DNA from: an uncultured Candidatus Nemicrothrix sp.
GTDB taxonomy: Bacteria; Actinomycetota; Acidimicrobiia; Acidimicrobiales; Acidimicrobilacustridaceae
Assembly: GCA_903867185.1 (NCBI GenBank)
Contig: CAIPQK010000171.1
Location: forward strand, 21,428 to 85,427
DNA: 64,000 nt
Direction of reading: 5' to 3'
Shown here: positions 48,779 to 58,489 of the stretch, in pieces
How the letters are laid out: each line of letters opens with the position of its first letter
How positions within the stretch are numbered: the first letter of the stretch is position 1
The notes under the pieces: model-generated
Told to the model about the DNA's origin: nothing
Database searches by the model: none
The model's input: the letters and a program-made list of their open reading frames with translations, nothing else
Made by a program: the position numbers and the translations under genes

Positions 48779-49774
48779 TCAGTCAGCGGGACGGACGGTG
48801 GCCGCAATATGGCCGACCACATTGGCGGTCACCATGTCGGCAGCAACACGAATGGCGTTCACCATCGCTCGGTCTGATGAGGAGCCGTGGCTAATGATGC
48901 ACACACCATCAACTCCGAGAAGCATCGCTCCCCCGGTGTTCTCTGGGTCGAGAGAGTCATACAACGGAAGAAGTGACGGCCACAGAACTGCTGCAGCCGC
49001 GCGTGCTTCGTCAGAAGATTCGAATGCAGCAAGAAGCGAGTTGATGATCGACTTCAGCGAACCTTCAAGAGTCTTTAGTGCAACGTTTCCGGTGAAGCCA
49101 TCGGTGACGACAACGTCTACATCGTCGGTCATGATGTCGCGACCTTCGACATTGCCGATGAATTGAGCGCCGGTTGCACCGATCCAAGAACCTTCGGCCA
49201 ACAACTTGTGCGTCTCTTTGACGAGCGGATTGCCCTTCGTGGGCTCTTCGCCAATCGAGAGCAGACCAACACGTGGCGAAGCGATCCCGAACCGTTGTTT
49301 CGCGAACACCGCACCCATTTGCGCGAACTGAACAAGCCACTCAGCGCTGCACTCGGCATTCGCTCCGGCATCGAGTAACACCGTGGGAGTGTCGGCGCCA
49401 GGAACAGGAATCGGCGTTGCAATTGCAGGTCTTTGCACGCCTTTAATGCGCCCCATACGCAACAACGCGCTCGCCATTGTGGCGCCAGTATTTCCTGCAC
49501 TCACCATCGCTGATGCTTTTCCATCGCGCACTGCTTCGGCAGCGCGAACAAGCGATGAATCTTTCATCTTGCGAACACTTGATCCGGCGTCGGCATCCAT
49601 TTCGATGACTTCGGATGCTTCGATGACTTCTAAACCGCCTGTGTCGCCAAGCTCAGCAGCGCGTCCGACTAAGACAACGGGAATACCAAGTTCCTCGACA
49701 GCACGGCGCGCGCCGGCGACGATTGCACCGGGAGCGTTGTCGCCCCCCATGGCATCAACAGCGATGGGAAGCAT
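48779..49774 (-). CDS. plsX: Phosphate acyltransferase PlsX
   Basis: IAVDAMGGDNAPGAIVAGA, SAGNTGATMASALLRMGRIKGVQRPAIATPIP. Confidence 0.96.
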   Translation of the reverse strand: MLPIAVDAMGGDNAPGAIVAGARRAVEELGIPVVLVGRAAELGDTGGLEVIEASEVIEMDADAGSSVRKMKDSSLVRAAEAVRDGKASAMVSAGNTGATMASALLRMGRIKGVQRPAIATPIPVPGADTPTVLLDAGANAECSAEWLVQFAQMGAVFAKQRFGIASPRVGLLSIGEEPTKGNPLVKETHKLLAEGSWIGATGAQFIGNVEGRDIMTDDVDVVVTDGFTGNVALKTLEGSLKSIINSLLAAFESSDEARAAAAVLWPSLLPLYDSLDPENTGGAMLLGVDGVCIISHGSSSDRAMVNAIRVAADMVTANVVGHIAATVRPAD

Positions 49775-49789
49775 GAAGACCCCTCGGGA

Positions 49790-49969
49790 TCAGTCGACGT
49801 TGAGAGCCTGGCGGCCGTTGTACCAACCGCAGTTGCCACACACGACGTGCGGACGCTTTACGGCACCACAACGCGGGCAGGTGCTACGAGCCGGGGTGAC
49901 GATGCGCCATGCTGAGGCACGACGACTGCGGCTCTTGGACTTCGAGGTCTTCTTCTTGGGTACGGCCAT
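49790..49969 (-). CDS. rpmF: 50S ribosomal protein L32
   Basis: MAVPKKKTSKSKSRSRRA...CPRCGAVKRPHVVCGNCGWYNG. Confidence 0.96.
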   Translation of the reverse strand: MAVPKKKTSKSKSRSRRASAWRIVTPARSTCPRCGAVKRPHVVCGNCGWYNGRQALNVD

Positions 49970-50044
49970 GGTCGTTCCTGATTCGGGGGGCGGCACACAG
50001 AGCCGCTCGCGGGACCGGGGGATGCCCCGGGCAGACGGAGGACT

Positions 50045-50587
50045 CTACTCGCCGGACTCGTCTGGCTCGAAGTCCAGATCTGCGAGGGCCGCCCAGCGGG
50101 GGTCCGAGACGGGCCCGGGCCCAGTGTCGTCCTCAGTTTCCTCCACCTCAATCACACTGCCGGTGGGGAACGTTTCAGGGGCTGGACCACGACATTCCTC
50201 GTCGCACAATGGCGCCAAGGGCAGGGCCAGGAGGACCGCGTCGCGCACCATTGGCTCCAAATTCACCATGTCATCAGCCATCGCATAGGTCTCGCCCTCA
50301 ACCGGTCGAGGTTCAAAAATTTCACGCACTTTGGCCACAGAGCGACTTTGCACTGGCTGCAGGCAACGCCGGCACTCCCCTTCCCAAGGGGTCGTGATGG
50401 TGCCCGTGGCAACCAGGCCATTACTCAGCGACTCGAGTTCAAGATCGACATCGATCGACGCGCCTTCAGGAACTGAGGCCGACGAGATTGCCAGTCCCGA
50501 GAGCTCGACAGATTCCGTGAACTGACGACGAGTCCCTGGATTTCGACGGAGATCGGCGATGCCGACCACCAGCGGCCGAAAGGTCAT
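50045..50587 (-). CDS. DUF177 (YceD) family protein
   Basis: CRRCLQPVQSRSVAKVREIFEP, C-terminal LALPLAPLCDEECRG; upstream of rpmF. Confidence 0.9.
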   Translation of the reverse strand: MTFRPLVVGIADLRRNPGTRRQFTESVELSGLAISSASVPEGASIDVDLELESLSNGLVATGTITTPWEGECRRCLQPVQSRSVAKVREIFEPRPVEGETYAMADDMVNLEPMVRDAVLLALPLAPLCDEECRGPAPETFPTGSVIEVEETEDDTGPGPVSDPRWAALADLDFEPDESGE

Positions 50588-50590
50588 CGA

Positions 50591-51481
50591 CTACGAGTAA
50601 TCCTGATCAAAGAAATTCGCGGCAGCGTCGCGGATCGTTTGAGTCGGATGATTCGATGACGGCGGCGGAGGAAGATCGGAATAACGGTCGTCGACGACGG
50701 TGAGGCGCGGACGTTCTTCGTACTCATCGTCGAAGGGAAGAGACCCTTCAGCCCACGAGTCAGCATCGGCATTGACGACGCCTTCTTCGTCGTACAGCGC
50801 GGGTGCACCGTCGAGTTGAGAAAGTTCGTCGTAGACCGAAGACGGCGCCGACGGCGCACTGAAGTCATCAGACATGACGCTGTCATCGTCGTAACCCACC
50901 GGAGGTCCTTCGACCCCATGTTCCGCTGCAGCTGCTGCCTCGGCGAGGAGATTGGTTCCCTGCAACTTGGCCCGACCAGCACCAACAAGTTTCTGAGTGC
51001 GTTCCAACACGATTTCGAAACTGGCAAGTTTCTGATCGCAGAAATCTTCGACCTCATGGCGAAGGCGCCGGGCATCGGCCTGAGCGGCATCGACGATGTC
51101 ATAGGCCCTTTGTTCTGCGGCCTTTACTACCTCGGTACGTTGCACCATTCGCTCTGCTCGGGTGCGGGCTTGTTCAATGAGGTCATCGGCCTCGTGCCGA
51201 GTCCTAGCCAGGAATTCTTCACGCTCTTTGAGCAGCCAGCGCGCCGCACGAAGCTCTTCGGGAAGCGATTCGAGTGCTTCATCGACGAGCCTGAGTACTT
51301 CGTCTTTCGAGATCATTGACGATGCTGACAACGGAACATCGCGCGCGTTTTCAATCATGTCGCGCAGTGTCAGCAGCAGGTCTTCGGTTTCGGCCGGGTG
51401 ATACTGCGCACCCACCGAGGGAGGCGTGAGATCGATCTCAATGTCGTGATCGTCGAATGTGGGATTGTCGTAGTGACTCAC
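50591..51481 (-). CDS. DivIVA/SepIVA-like coiled-coil protein
   Basis: Long helical region EEFLARTRHEADDLIEQARTRAERMVQRTEVVKAAEQRAYDIVDAAQADARRLRHEVEDFCDQKL; located between coaD and DUF177. Confidence 0.7.
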   Translation of the reverse strand: MSHYDNPTFDDHDIEIDLTPPSVGAQYHPAETEDLLLTLRDMIENARDVPLSASSMISKDEVLRLVDEALESLPEELRAARWLLKEREEFLARTRHEADDLIEQARTRAERMVQRTEVVKAAEQRAYDIVDAAQADARRLRHEVEDFCDQKLASFEIVLERTQKLVGAGRAKLQGTNLLAEAAAAAEHGVEGPPVGYDDDSVMSDDFSAPSAPSSVYDELSQLDGAPALYDEEGVVNADADSWAEGSLPFDDEYEERPRLTVVDDRYSDLPPPPSSNHPTQTIRDAAANFFDQDYS

Positions 51482-51957
51482 GATCGATACTTCTCCTGAA
51501 GTCGTTTGGCCACGGCGGGCGGCACCATGGCCGTCACGTCGCCACCGAAGCGGGTGATCTCTCGCAACAACTTGGACGCAAGGAACGAATTCCCCGAGGC
51601 CGATGGAATGAACAGTGTGTCCACTCCTGAAATTTTGTGATTCATCTGTGCCATCTGGAGTTCGCTCTCGAAATCCGAAACGGCACGGAGGCCCTTCACG
51701 ATGAAATCAGCATCCATCTCTTTGGCAAGGTCAACAACAAGCGATGCGAACATCGTGACCTTCACATTGCCAAGAGGAGCAACAGATTCCTCGAGCATCT
51801 CGCGCCGTTCTTCAAGAGAGAACAGTGGCTCGCCCTTTTGCGGATTACGCATGGCGGCGACGATGACTTCGTCAAAGAGGCGCGACGCAGTCGCGATGAT
51901 CTCAAGGTGACCGTTATGGATCGGGTCAAAAGATCCCGGGTAAAGCACTCGGGTCAC
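51478..51957 (-). CDS. coaD: Phosphopantetheine adenylyltransferase
   Basis: VTRVLYPGSFDPIHNGHLEII, VKGLRAVSDFESELQMAQMN. Confidence 0.96.
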   Translation of the reverse strand: MTRVLYPGSFDPIHNGHLEIIATASRLFDEVIVAAMRNPQKGEPLFSLEERREMLEESVAPLGNVKVTMFASLVVDLAKEMDADFIVKGLRAVSDFESELQMAQMNHKISGVDTLFIPSASGNSFLASKLLREITRFGGDVTAMVPPAVAKRLQEKYRS

Positions 51958-52529
51958 GGAGACTCCGGACTGTCGGGGGGCAGTAGGACGCTTACGAGCG
52001 TACCCCCGTACCTCTTCTCCTTTTGTGCATCCCACCCTTTTGGAACTGCGATAGGACGCGCCGATTCGGTAACAACCACTCCTCCCGCAGCAATGACGCC
52101 AACAAAGCTGAGGACTTCTGACCAGAGGTCATCTTCGGCGGCGTAGGGCGGATCGATAAGAACGAGATCAAATCGCGAATGTTCGAAACCTGCAGAAGTG
52201 GAGGCCTGACGCAGCCAAGTCACCGCGTCTTGCGGCGCCACAATTGACTGGTCGACAAAACCGGTTGTCACAAGGTTGGTCGCGATCGCCTTCCGCGCAT
52301 CACGTCCAGTATCAACAAACACGCAAGAGCCAGCACCTCTCGACAAGGCTTCGATCCCGAGAGCTCCTGAACCCGCATAGAGGTCGAGCACCTTTGCGCC
52401 ATCGACCGCGCCAAGACTCACAAGTGAATTGAACATGGCCTCACGCACACGATCGAGCGTGGGACGGGTATCGCTCCCTTCCGGAGCGATCAATCGACGT
52501 CCTCCAGCTTCACCGGCCACAACCCTCAT
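51954..52529 (-). CDS. rsmD: 16S rRNA (guanine966-N2)-methyltransferase RsmD
   Basis: MRVVAGEAGGRRLIAPEGSDTRPTLDRVREAMFNSL, DLVLIDPPYA. Confidence 0.95.
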   Translation of the reverse strand: MRVVAGEAGGRRLIAPEGSDTRPTLDRVREAMFNSLVSLGAVDGAKVLDLYAGSGALGIEALSRGAGSCVFVDTGRDARKAIATNLVTTGFVDQSIVAPQDAVTWLRQASTSAGFEHSRFDLVLIDPPYAAEDDLWSEVLSFVGVIAAGGVVVTESARPIAVPKGWDAQKEKRYGGTLVSVLLPPDSPESP

Positions 52530-52552
52530 GACGGCGACCGTACCCTGTGATC

Positions 52553-52729
52553 ATGGAAGCCGAACTCGGAATGACCTGCGTCGACTGCGGAGGCACCCTT
52601 CACCCCTTGTCCTACCCACCCGAAGAGGGTTGGGAGCCTGGCGATGTGGTGGCGTACCGATGCCCCGACTGCAATGAACGATTCGACATCGTTCTCGGCG
52701 ATCCCCCCGACGACGACGATCGCTACTGA
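52553..52729 (+). CDS. Small Cys4 zinc-ribbon-like protein
   Basis: CVDCGG...YRCPDCNERFDIVLGDPPDDDDRY. Confidence 0.6.
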   Translation: MEAELGMTCVDCGGTLHPLSYPPEEGWEPGDVVAYRCPDCNERFDIVLGDPPDDDDRY

Positions 52730-52743
52730 CCTACGGTCGCGCA

Positions 52744-53178
52744 ATGGGCATCGACGCTGACGTTCACAACCTTGTTGGTCGCTACTGCGACGCAGTACTG
52801 CGCGTTGACATTGCTGAATTCGCCAACGCGTGGACTGACGACGCTCGTTGGCTCATTCCCGGCGACGGAGTCATCGAAGGACGCGACGCCATCACCGCAA
52901 CCTTCAAAAAGATCCGTCCCTCGTATCGACAATGCATACAAGAAGTTCTTAATGGCACCATTTCATACGTCGACGGCGACAACGCAAGCGCTCGCTGGCA
53001 GATCCGCGAACTTCAGTGGCGTGAAGATGGATCGGTGAGTGAACTCATCGGCGTCTACCACGACGTCATGGTCCGAGGCCTCGACGGCTCACTGCGATTT
53101 AGTGAGCGCGATTTCGAATTGATTTACAGCGGTCCGATTGATGGAAGCGGAAAACTGCGTTCGCCCCGCACGTTGTAA
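52744..53178 (+). CDS. SnoaL-like / NTF2 family protein
   Basis: VHNLVGRYCDAVLRVDIAEFANAWTDDARWLIPGDGVIEGRDAI. Confidence 0.85.
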   Translation: MGIDADVHNLVGRYCDAVLRVDIAEFANAWTDDARWLIPGDGVIEGRDAITATFKKIRPSYRQCIQEVLNGTISYVDGDNASARWQIRELQWREDGSVSELIGVYHDVMVRGLDGSLRFSERDFELIYSGPIDGSGKLRSPRTL

Positions 53179-53196
53179 TCAGTCGTCGTCAAGCGT

Positions 53197-53862
53197 TCAA
53201 TCAAGAATTGCCACGAGGATGTCGGCGAGTTCTGCGGGACGAGCCACCATCGGCGAATGGTCGCCTGACATCTCGACCACATCGGCACCCATGCGTTTGG
53301 CCACCGCTCGCTGGCCATCGACAAGAAGAATCGGATCGTCTTTGCATACGACATAGGTCGCCGGCGTTGTGCGCCATGCTGCCTTTTCAACGACGACATT
53401 TCCGCCCGTATTTCCGGACCGAAGTTTGGTCGCCCATTGGGCGGCCTCTTCGGGATCAATGTCGGGGTAGAAAACCTGCGCCGCGAACTCCGGGTCGATG
53501 AACGGAAGTCCGTCGTCATCAACGCGCATGGTGGTGAGGAATTGCTCGCCGATCGTCATTGGACCGCCGCTGCCCAACTCGCCCGCGTCTGGGCCGAGTG
53601 CAGTGAGATACACCAACCGTTCCACCGATGAGTGATTACCAGCGACCGTGACTACTGCCCCACCGTAGGAATGACCAAGCAAAATGACGGGGCCATCGAG
53701 GCCATCAAGCACCGCAGTGACGGCGGCAGCGTCTTCGGTGAGATCAGTGAGCGGAAGATCTACGAGCGCGGTTTTCACCCCGCGAGCGTCGAGCTCTGTA
53801 ACCAGAGTCTCGAAACACCAACTGCCGTGAAATGCCCCATGAGTAAGAACGATCGTTGTCAT
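53197..53862 (-). CDS. Alpha/beta hydrolase
   Basis: TTIVLTHGAFHGSWCFETLV, VILLGHSYGGAVVT. Confidence 0.9.
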   Translation of the reverse strand: MTTIVLTHGAFHGSWCFETLVTELDARGVKTALVDLPLTDLTEDAAAVTAVLDGLDGPVILLGHSYGGAVVTVAGNHSSVERLVYLTALGPDAGELGSGGPMTIGEQFLTTMRVDDDGLPFIDPEFAAQVFYPDIDPEEAAQWATKLRSGNTGGNVVVEKAAWRTTPATYVVCKDDPILLVDGQRAVAKRMGADVVEMSGDHSPMVARPAELADILVAILD

Positions 53863-53885
53863 GGCCGCACATTAGGGCCGAACGC

Positions 53886-56042
53886 TCAACTTTTCATGAG
53901 GAAGTCGATGTCGTCTGCTTTCAGCAAGAGGTCAACCTCTTCGGCCAATAATTCGTGCTTGACGAGGTCGGGGTCAGCGTCGAGAAGTTCTATTGCGACC
54001 TCACGAGCGATGACCACCCATTCACGATCTCGACGGAGCGAGGCCAGCTTCAAGTCGTTCTGACCTTTCTGCCGCTCCCCCATGATCGTTCCTTCACCAC
54101 GAAGGTCAAGATCGACTTCGGCAAGTTCAAAGCCATCGGTACTTCGAACCAACGCTTCGAGACGGGCCTCACCATCGGGAGTTTTTGATTCGCCAACGAG
54201 CCAACAAAAAGACTTTGCTGCACCTCGACCGACACGACCACGCAACTGATGCAGTTGGGCGATGCCAAATCGTGTGGCATCAAGAATGACCATGACCGTC
54301 GCGTTCGGAACATCGACACCGACTTCGATCACGGTTGTCGATACAAGGGCATCGAGTTCGCCGGCACGGAACTGAGTCATGACGAAATCTTTTTCATCGG
54401 ACTTGAGTCGCCCGTGCAACAGACCCACACGTAATCCCGCAAGCTCGCCGTGGGTGAGTTCTTCGAAGGTTTCCTCCGCTGAGCGAACCTCAAGCTTTTC
54501 GCTCTCTTCGATCAGGGGACATACGACATAGACCTGTCGACCCGCGGCGATCTCGTCGCGAACTTGTTGCCATACCGCGAGTTCATCCATGTCACTTTGC
54601 GCCCACTTGGTCACAATCGGCGTTCGACCGGGAGGAAGTTCGTCGAGAACAGAAACATCGAGATCGCCGTAAACCGTCATAGCTGCAGTGCGCGGAATTG
54701 GTGTTGCGGTCATCACGAGCACGTCGGGCATGGCATCGCCAGCGCCCTTGTCGCGCAATGCAGCGCGTTGTTCAACACCAAAGCGATGCTGTTCATCGAT
54801 CACCACAACGCCAAGCGACTTGAACTCGATACCTTCAGAGATCAACGAATGCGTGCCGATGACGATGTCGAGATTTCCCGCCGCCATATCTTCAAGAATC
54901 TTTCGACGATCAGGTGCCGATATTCGATTCGTAAGCAGTGCAACACGCAGCGAACGATCCATGCCCGCACCACCGAATAAATTGCCTTCGTCGGTATCGG
55001 GAACCGTGAAATCTTCCAGCAGTTGTTTGATGCCGAGATGATGCTGCTCGGCAAGAACTTCTGTGGGCGCCATCAGAGCGGCCTGATGCCCACCTTGCAC
55101 GGCAACCAACATCGAGCTCACGGCAACCACGGTCTTTCCGGAACCAACATCACCCTGCAACAAGCGATGCATCGGGTGACCCTTGGCAAGATCTTCATTG
55201 ATCTCGCTAATTGTTTTTGCTTGCGCTCCCGTCAGTTCATACGGAAGCACGTCGTGGAATCGCTTCACCAACGGACCACCGCCATCACCGACCACATGGG
55301 CAATGCCAACAGCCGTCCGTTCGAGTTCTCGTTTGCGACGAACAAGCTCGACCTGAACGCGCAACAACTCGTCGAATACCAGTCGCTTTCGGGCAGCAGC
55401 TGATTCCGCCATCGATTCGGGCATGTGGATGGCACGAAACGCTTCAGTCCGCGCAACGAGGTCGAGTCGGTCGAGCAATTCTTCGTCGAGCGGTTCGGCG
55501 AAATCACCCGCTCGGCGCAACGTCTCCTCACAGAACCTGGCGATATCCCAAGACGCAATCCCCGCTTTTTCAGACTGCCCATAGACAGGGAGAATTCGGC
55601 CGGTGCGATTGCCGATCAGGTCGACAACCGGGTTCGTCATCTTTCGCTTTCCGCCATAAAGCTCAAGCTTTCCGAAGAAGACGGCGTCGAGTCCCGGTTG
55701 CAATTGCTTCTCGCGAAATGGTTGTCCAAAGAACGTGACATCCATCGACGCGGTGCCGTCGGTAACGGTGACGATCACCATCGACTTGCCCTTGCCTGTG
55801 CGGCGCTGCGTCGACCGCTTCACGTTGACCAGAATTGCTGCCTCTTCGCCTACCTCAAGATCAGCGATCTTCGCTTCCTTGGTGCGATCGATGTAGCGGC
55901 GCGGGTAATGCATCAGCACGTCGAGTACCGAACGAATGCCCATCTTCCCAAGCGAAGCCGCTTTTGTCGCGCCAACACCTTTGAGTTCGCTTGCCGGCAA
56001 GTTGGCGAGCTGCGCCAGCCGACGACCCACGATCTCGCTCAC
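53886..56042 (-). CDS. recG: ATP-dependent DNA helicase RecG
   Basis: LLQGDVGSGKTVVAVSSML, VVIDEQHRFGVEQR, ATRFGIAQLHQLRGRVGRG. Confidence 0.97.
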   Translation of the reverse strand: MSEIVGRRLAQLANLPASELKGVGATKAASLGKMGIRSVLDVLMHYPRRYIDRTKEAKIADLEVGEEAAILVNVKRSTQRRTGKGKSMVIVTVTDGTASMDVTFFGQPFREKQLQPGLDAVFFGKLELYGGKRKMTNPVVDLIGNRTGRILPVYGQSEKAGIASWDIARFCEETLRRAGDFAEPLDEELLDRLDLVARTEAFRAIHMPESMAESAAARKRLVFDELLRVQVELVRRKRELERTAVGIAHVVGDGGGPLVKRFHDVLPYELTGAQAKTISEINEDLAKGHPMHRLLQGDVGSGKTVVAVSSMLVAVQGGHQAALMAPTEVLAEQHHLGIKQLLEDFTVPDTDEGNLFGGAGMDRSLRVALLTNRISAPDRRKILEDMAAGNLDIVIGTHSLISEGIEFKSLGVVVIDEQHRFGVEQRAALRDKGAGDAMPDVLVMTATPIPRTAAMTVYGDLDVSVLDELPPGRTPIVTKWAQSDMDELAVWQQVRDEIAAGRQVYVVCPLIEESEKLEVRSAEETFEELTHGELAGLRVGLLHGRLKSDEKDFVMTQFRAGELDALVSTTVIEVGVDVPNATVMVILDATRFGIAQLHQLRGRVGRGAAKSFCWLVGESKTPDGEARLEALVRSTDGFELAEVDLDLRGEGTIMGERQKGQNDLKLASLRRDREWVVIAREVAIELLDADPDLVKHELLAEEVDLLLKADDIDFLMKS

Positions 56043-57703
56043 TCGATACCGAAGAGATAGGGGTAAAGCGGCTGCCCGCCATGATGCACTTCGACCTCAC
56101 AACCAGGACGGTTGTCGTGCACCCAAACTTCCAGATGCCGAGTAGCAGCCGGCGTTGCGCCTTCGCCTTCGATGATCGTCACAATTTCATGGTCGTCGCT
56201 CACCAGGTGCGAAAGCAGACTCGCAGCTGCATCGGCAAGGTCCGGGTTGATCGCGATGATTCCGTCGCGAGCAATACCCAGCCAGTCGCCTTCACTAATC
56301 GAACCGGCGTCACTACTTGAATCGCGCACGGCGCGGGTGAGTTCGCCGGCAACAACGTGAGCTGCCGCTTCGGTCATCGCATCGGCATTGGAAGAAGCGG
56401 TGCCTTCTGGGTCGTACGCCAGCAACGACGCAAAGCCTTCGGCTACCCCACGTGTGGGAACCACGCGCACGTTCTTCGTGGTCATCGCGTCAACCTGTTC
56501 GGCCACCGGGATGATGTTCTTGTTATTTGGCAACAAGACAACGTCGTTGGCCGGTGCGGCTTCAACCGCTTCAAGAAGTTGTGCAGTCGACGGGTTCATC
56601 GTTTGGCCACCGGTGACGATTACTTGCACACCGAGCGAATGGAAGATCCGGCGAATGCCATCGCCAACCGAAACAGCAACAACCGCGCAAGGAACGGGGT
56701 CGTGGGTTGTTGCCGGTTCAGGGTTCATGGGTTCGGCTTCACGCACCCAACGTTCTTCTTCAACTTCTTCAAGAAGATCAGTGACACGAATGGAACGCGG
56801 ACGACCAATCTCGACGGCGGCGTCGATAGTGGCGCCAATGTCGTCGGTGTGAATGTGGCAATTCCAAATTCCGTCGCCACCTACAACAACGATTGAATCA
56901 CCAAGGGTCGACCAGACATCTTTGAAACCGGGCACCGCTTCATCGGGCGCTTCAAGGAAGTACATGACTTCATAACGAAGACTGGCGAGTGATCCATCGT
57001 GAGAGCCGTCGCCGTGTGCAGCATCGAAGGCATCAAGAAATTCTGCCGACGCGCCAGCAGGGTCTTCGGCTGCTTCCGGAATCGGTCGACCACTCACAAT
57101 GTTGAGGGCAACGTCGAACAACAGCATGAGGCCGGTGCCACCGGAATCGACAACACCTGCATCGGCTAAAACCTGCAACATCTCAGGTGTGCGCGCAAGT
57201 GCATCGGTGCCTGACGCGTGGGCGGCTTCAAGAACACCCACAAGATCCGCACCAGCATCGGCCGCAGCGCGACCACCTTCGGCAGCAACACGCACAACAG
57301 TAAGGATCGTTCCTTCGACTGGTTTCATCACCGCGCCATAGGCAGCAGTAGCAGCAGCATCGAGTGCAGTTGCGAAGGTTGCGCCGTCGATAACCGCAGC
57401 GGAACGGAACTCAGCCGACAGTCCGCGCAGGATCTGCGAAAGGATCACGCCCGAATTTCCGCGTGCCCCCATAAGTGAGCCATGTGAGATCGCCTGACAT
57501 GTGGAATCAAGATCGGCTTCAGCGCCATCGAGCTCGGCAACCACCGACGCCAGCGTGAGCGCCATGTTCGTTCCGGTGTCACCATCGGGTACGGGATAGA
57601 CATTGAGCCGGTTGATGGTCTCGCGATGGGCCGCCAAGGCGTCGGCGTAGCCCCGGAGAAGGATCCGGAGGTCATCGGCGGTCAGGCTGGAGGCGATAGA
57701 CAT
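56039..57703 (-). CDS. DAK2/DhaL domain protein (FakA-like)
   Basis: [42 protein letters not shown]. Confidence 0.93.
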   Translation of the reverse strand: MSIASSLTADDLRILLRGYADALAAHRETINRLNVYPVPDGDTGTNMALTLASVVAELDGAEADLDSTCQAISHGSLMGARGNSGVILSQILRGLSAEFRSAAVIDGATFATALDAAATAAYGAVMKPVEGTILTVVRVAAEGGRAAADAGADLVGVLEAAHASGTDALARTPEMLQVLADAGVVDSGGTGLMLLFDVALNIVSGRPIPEAAEDPAGASAEFLDAFDAAHGDGSHDGSLASLRYEVMYFLEAPDEAVPGFKDVWSTLGDSIVVVGGDGIWNCHIHTDDIGATIDAAVEIGRPRSIRVTDLLEEVEEERWVREAEPMNPEPATTHDPVPCAVVAVSVGDGIRRIFHSLGVQVIVTGGQTMNPSTAQLLEAVEAAPANDVVLLPNNKNIIPVAEQVDAMTTKNVRVVPTRGVAEGFASLLAYDPEGTASSNADAMTEAAAHVVAGELTRAVRDSSSDAGSISEGDWLGIARDGIIAINPDLADAAASLLSHLVSDDHEIVTIIEGEGATPAATRHLEVWVHDNRPGCEVEVHHGGQPLYPYLFGIE

Positions 57704-57851
57704 CGGCCGAGAGACTACCGAGGCCTTTGCTCTTGGGCGCAGGACACAGAAATCGGGGCGATTCAGGCCGGTCAGACGCCGAATTGGGCCCTCGGGGGCT
57801 CGCTGCTACCATTCGCCGTTCGAATCTTCTGACGTCCCGGAGTGTGTTGTC

Positions 57852-58046
57852 ATGGCAGCTGTATGCGAGGTGTGCGGAAAGCACCCATCGTTCGGTATGG
57901 CGGTAAGCCACTCCCATCGCCGCACGAAGCGCCGTTGGAATCCGAACATTCAGCGAGTTCGAGCCATCGTCAACGGTTCGACCAAGCGCGTCAATGTGTG
58001 CACGTCGTGCCTTAAGGCCGGCAAGGTCGTCAAGGCAGTTCGCTGA
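57852..58046 (+). CDS. rpmB: 50S ribosomal protein L28
   Basis: [32 protein letters not shown]...[10 protein letters not shown] (zinc C+ form). Confidence 0.96.
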   Translation: MAAVCEVCGKHPSFGMAVSHSHRRTKRRWNPNIQRVRAIVNGSTKRVNVCTSCLKAGKVVKAVR

Positions 58047-58048
58047 CC

Positions 58049-58336
58049 GTGTCTGCCGGTCCTTTGCAGGGAGTCGTCAAGTCCTATGACCCGGTTTCGG
58101 GCGTGGGCACAATCATCTGCGACACGGATCTCAACGATTACGAGTTCACCCGTAGCGCCCTCGAGGGTTCGATTTTCCGTTCCTTACGCCAGGGCCAGCG
58201 AGTGGTCTTCGATCTCGACGGTGGGTCTCTCGCCACTCGTCTTCGCATGGGCTCAGAAGCCGATATGGGAACACCCGGATTCGAACCGGCCCACCCCGGC
58301 AATACGCAACACCCTCAAGGCGGCGGCGAGGGCTGA
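58049..58336 (+). CDS. Cold-shock-domain-like small protein
   Basis: GVVKSYDPVSGVGTIICDTDLNDYEFTRSALEGSIFRSLRQGQRVVFDLDG; GTG start 2 nt after rpmB stop. Confidence 0.65.
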   Translation: MSAGPLQGVVKSYDPVSGVGTIICDTDLNDYEFTRSALEGSIFRSLRQGQRVVFDLDGGSLATRLRMGSEADMGTPGFEPAHPGNTQHPQGGGEG

Positions 58337-58489
58337 GTGCCACACGGCACACCTAGCGTTTCGACGACAGAGGGTGTCGTTGAATCCTCTACGCTTCGCT
58401 GATTCACCAGACGTTCACCCAGCGGCAATTGTCTGCGGGGGAAACATCCACACGTGCAACTCGCATTCGACAATGACGTCGGAGGAAAC

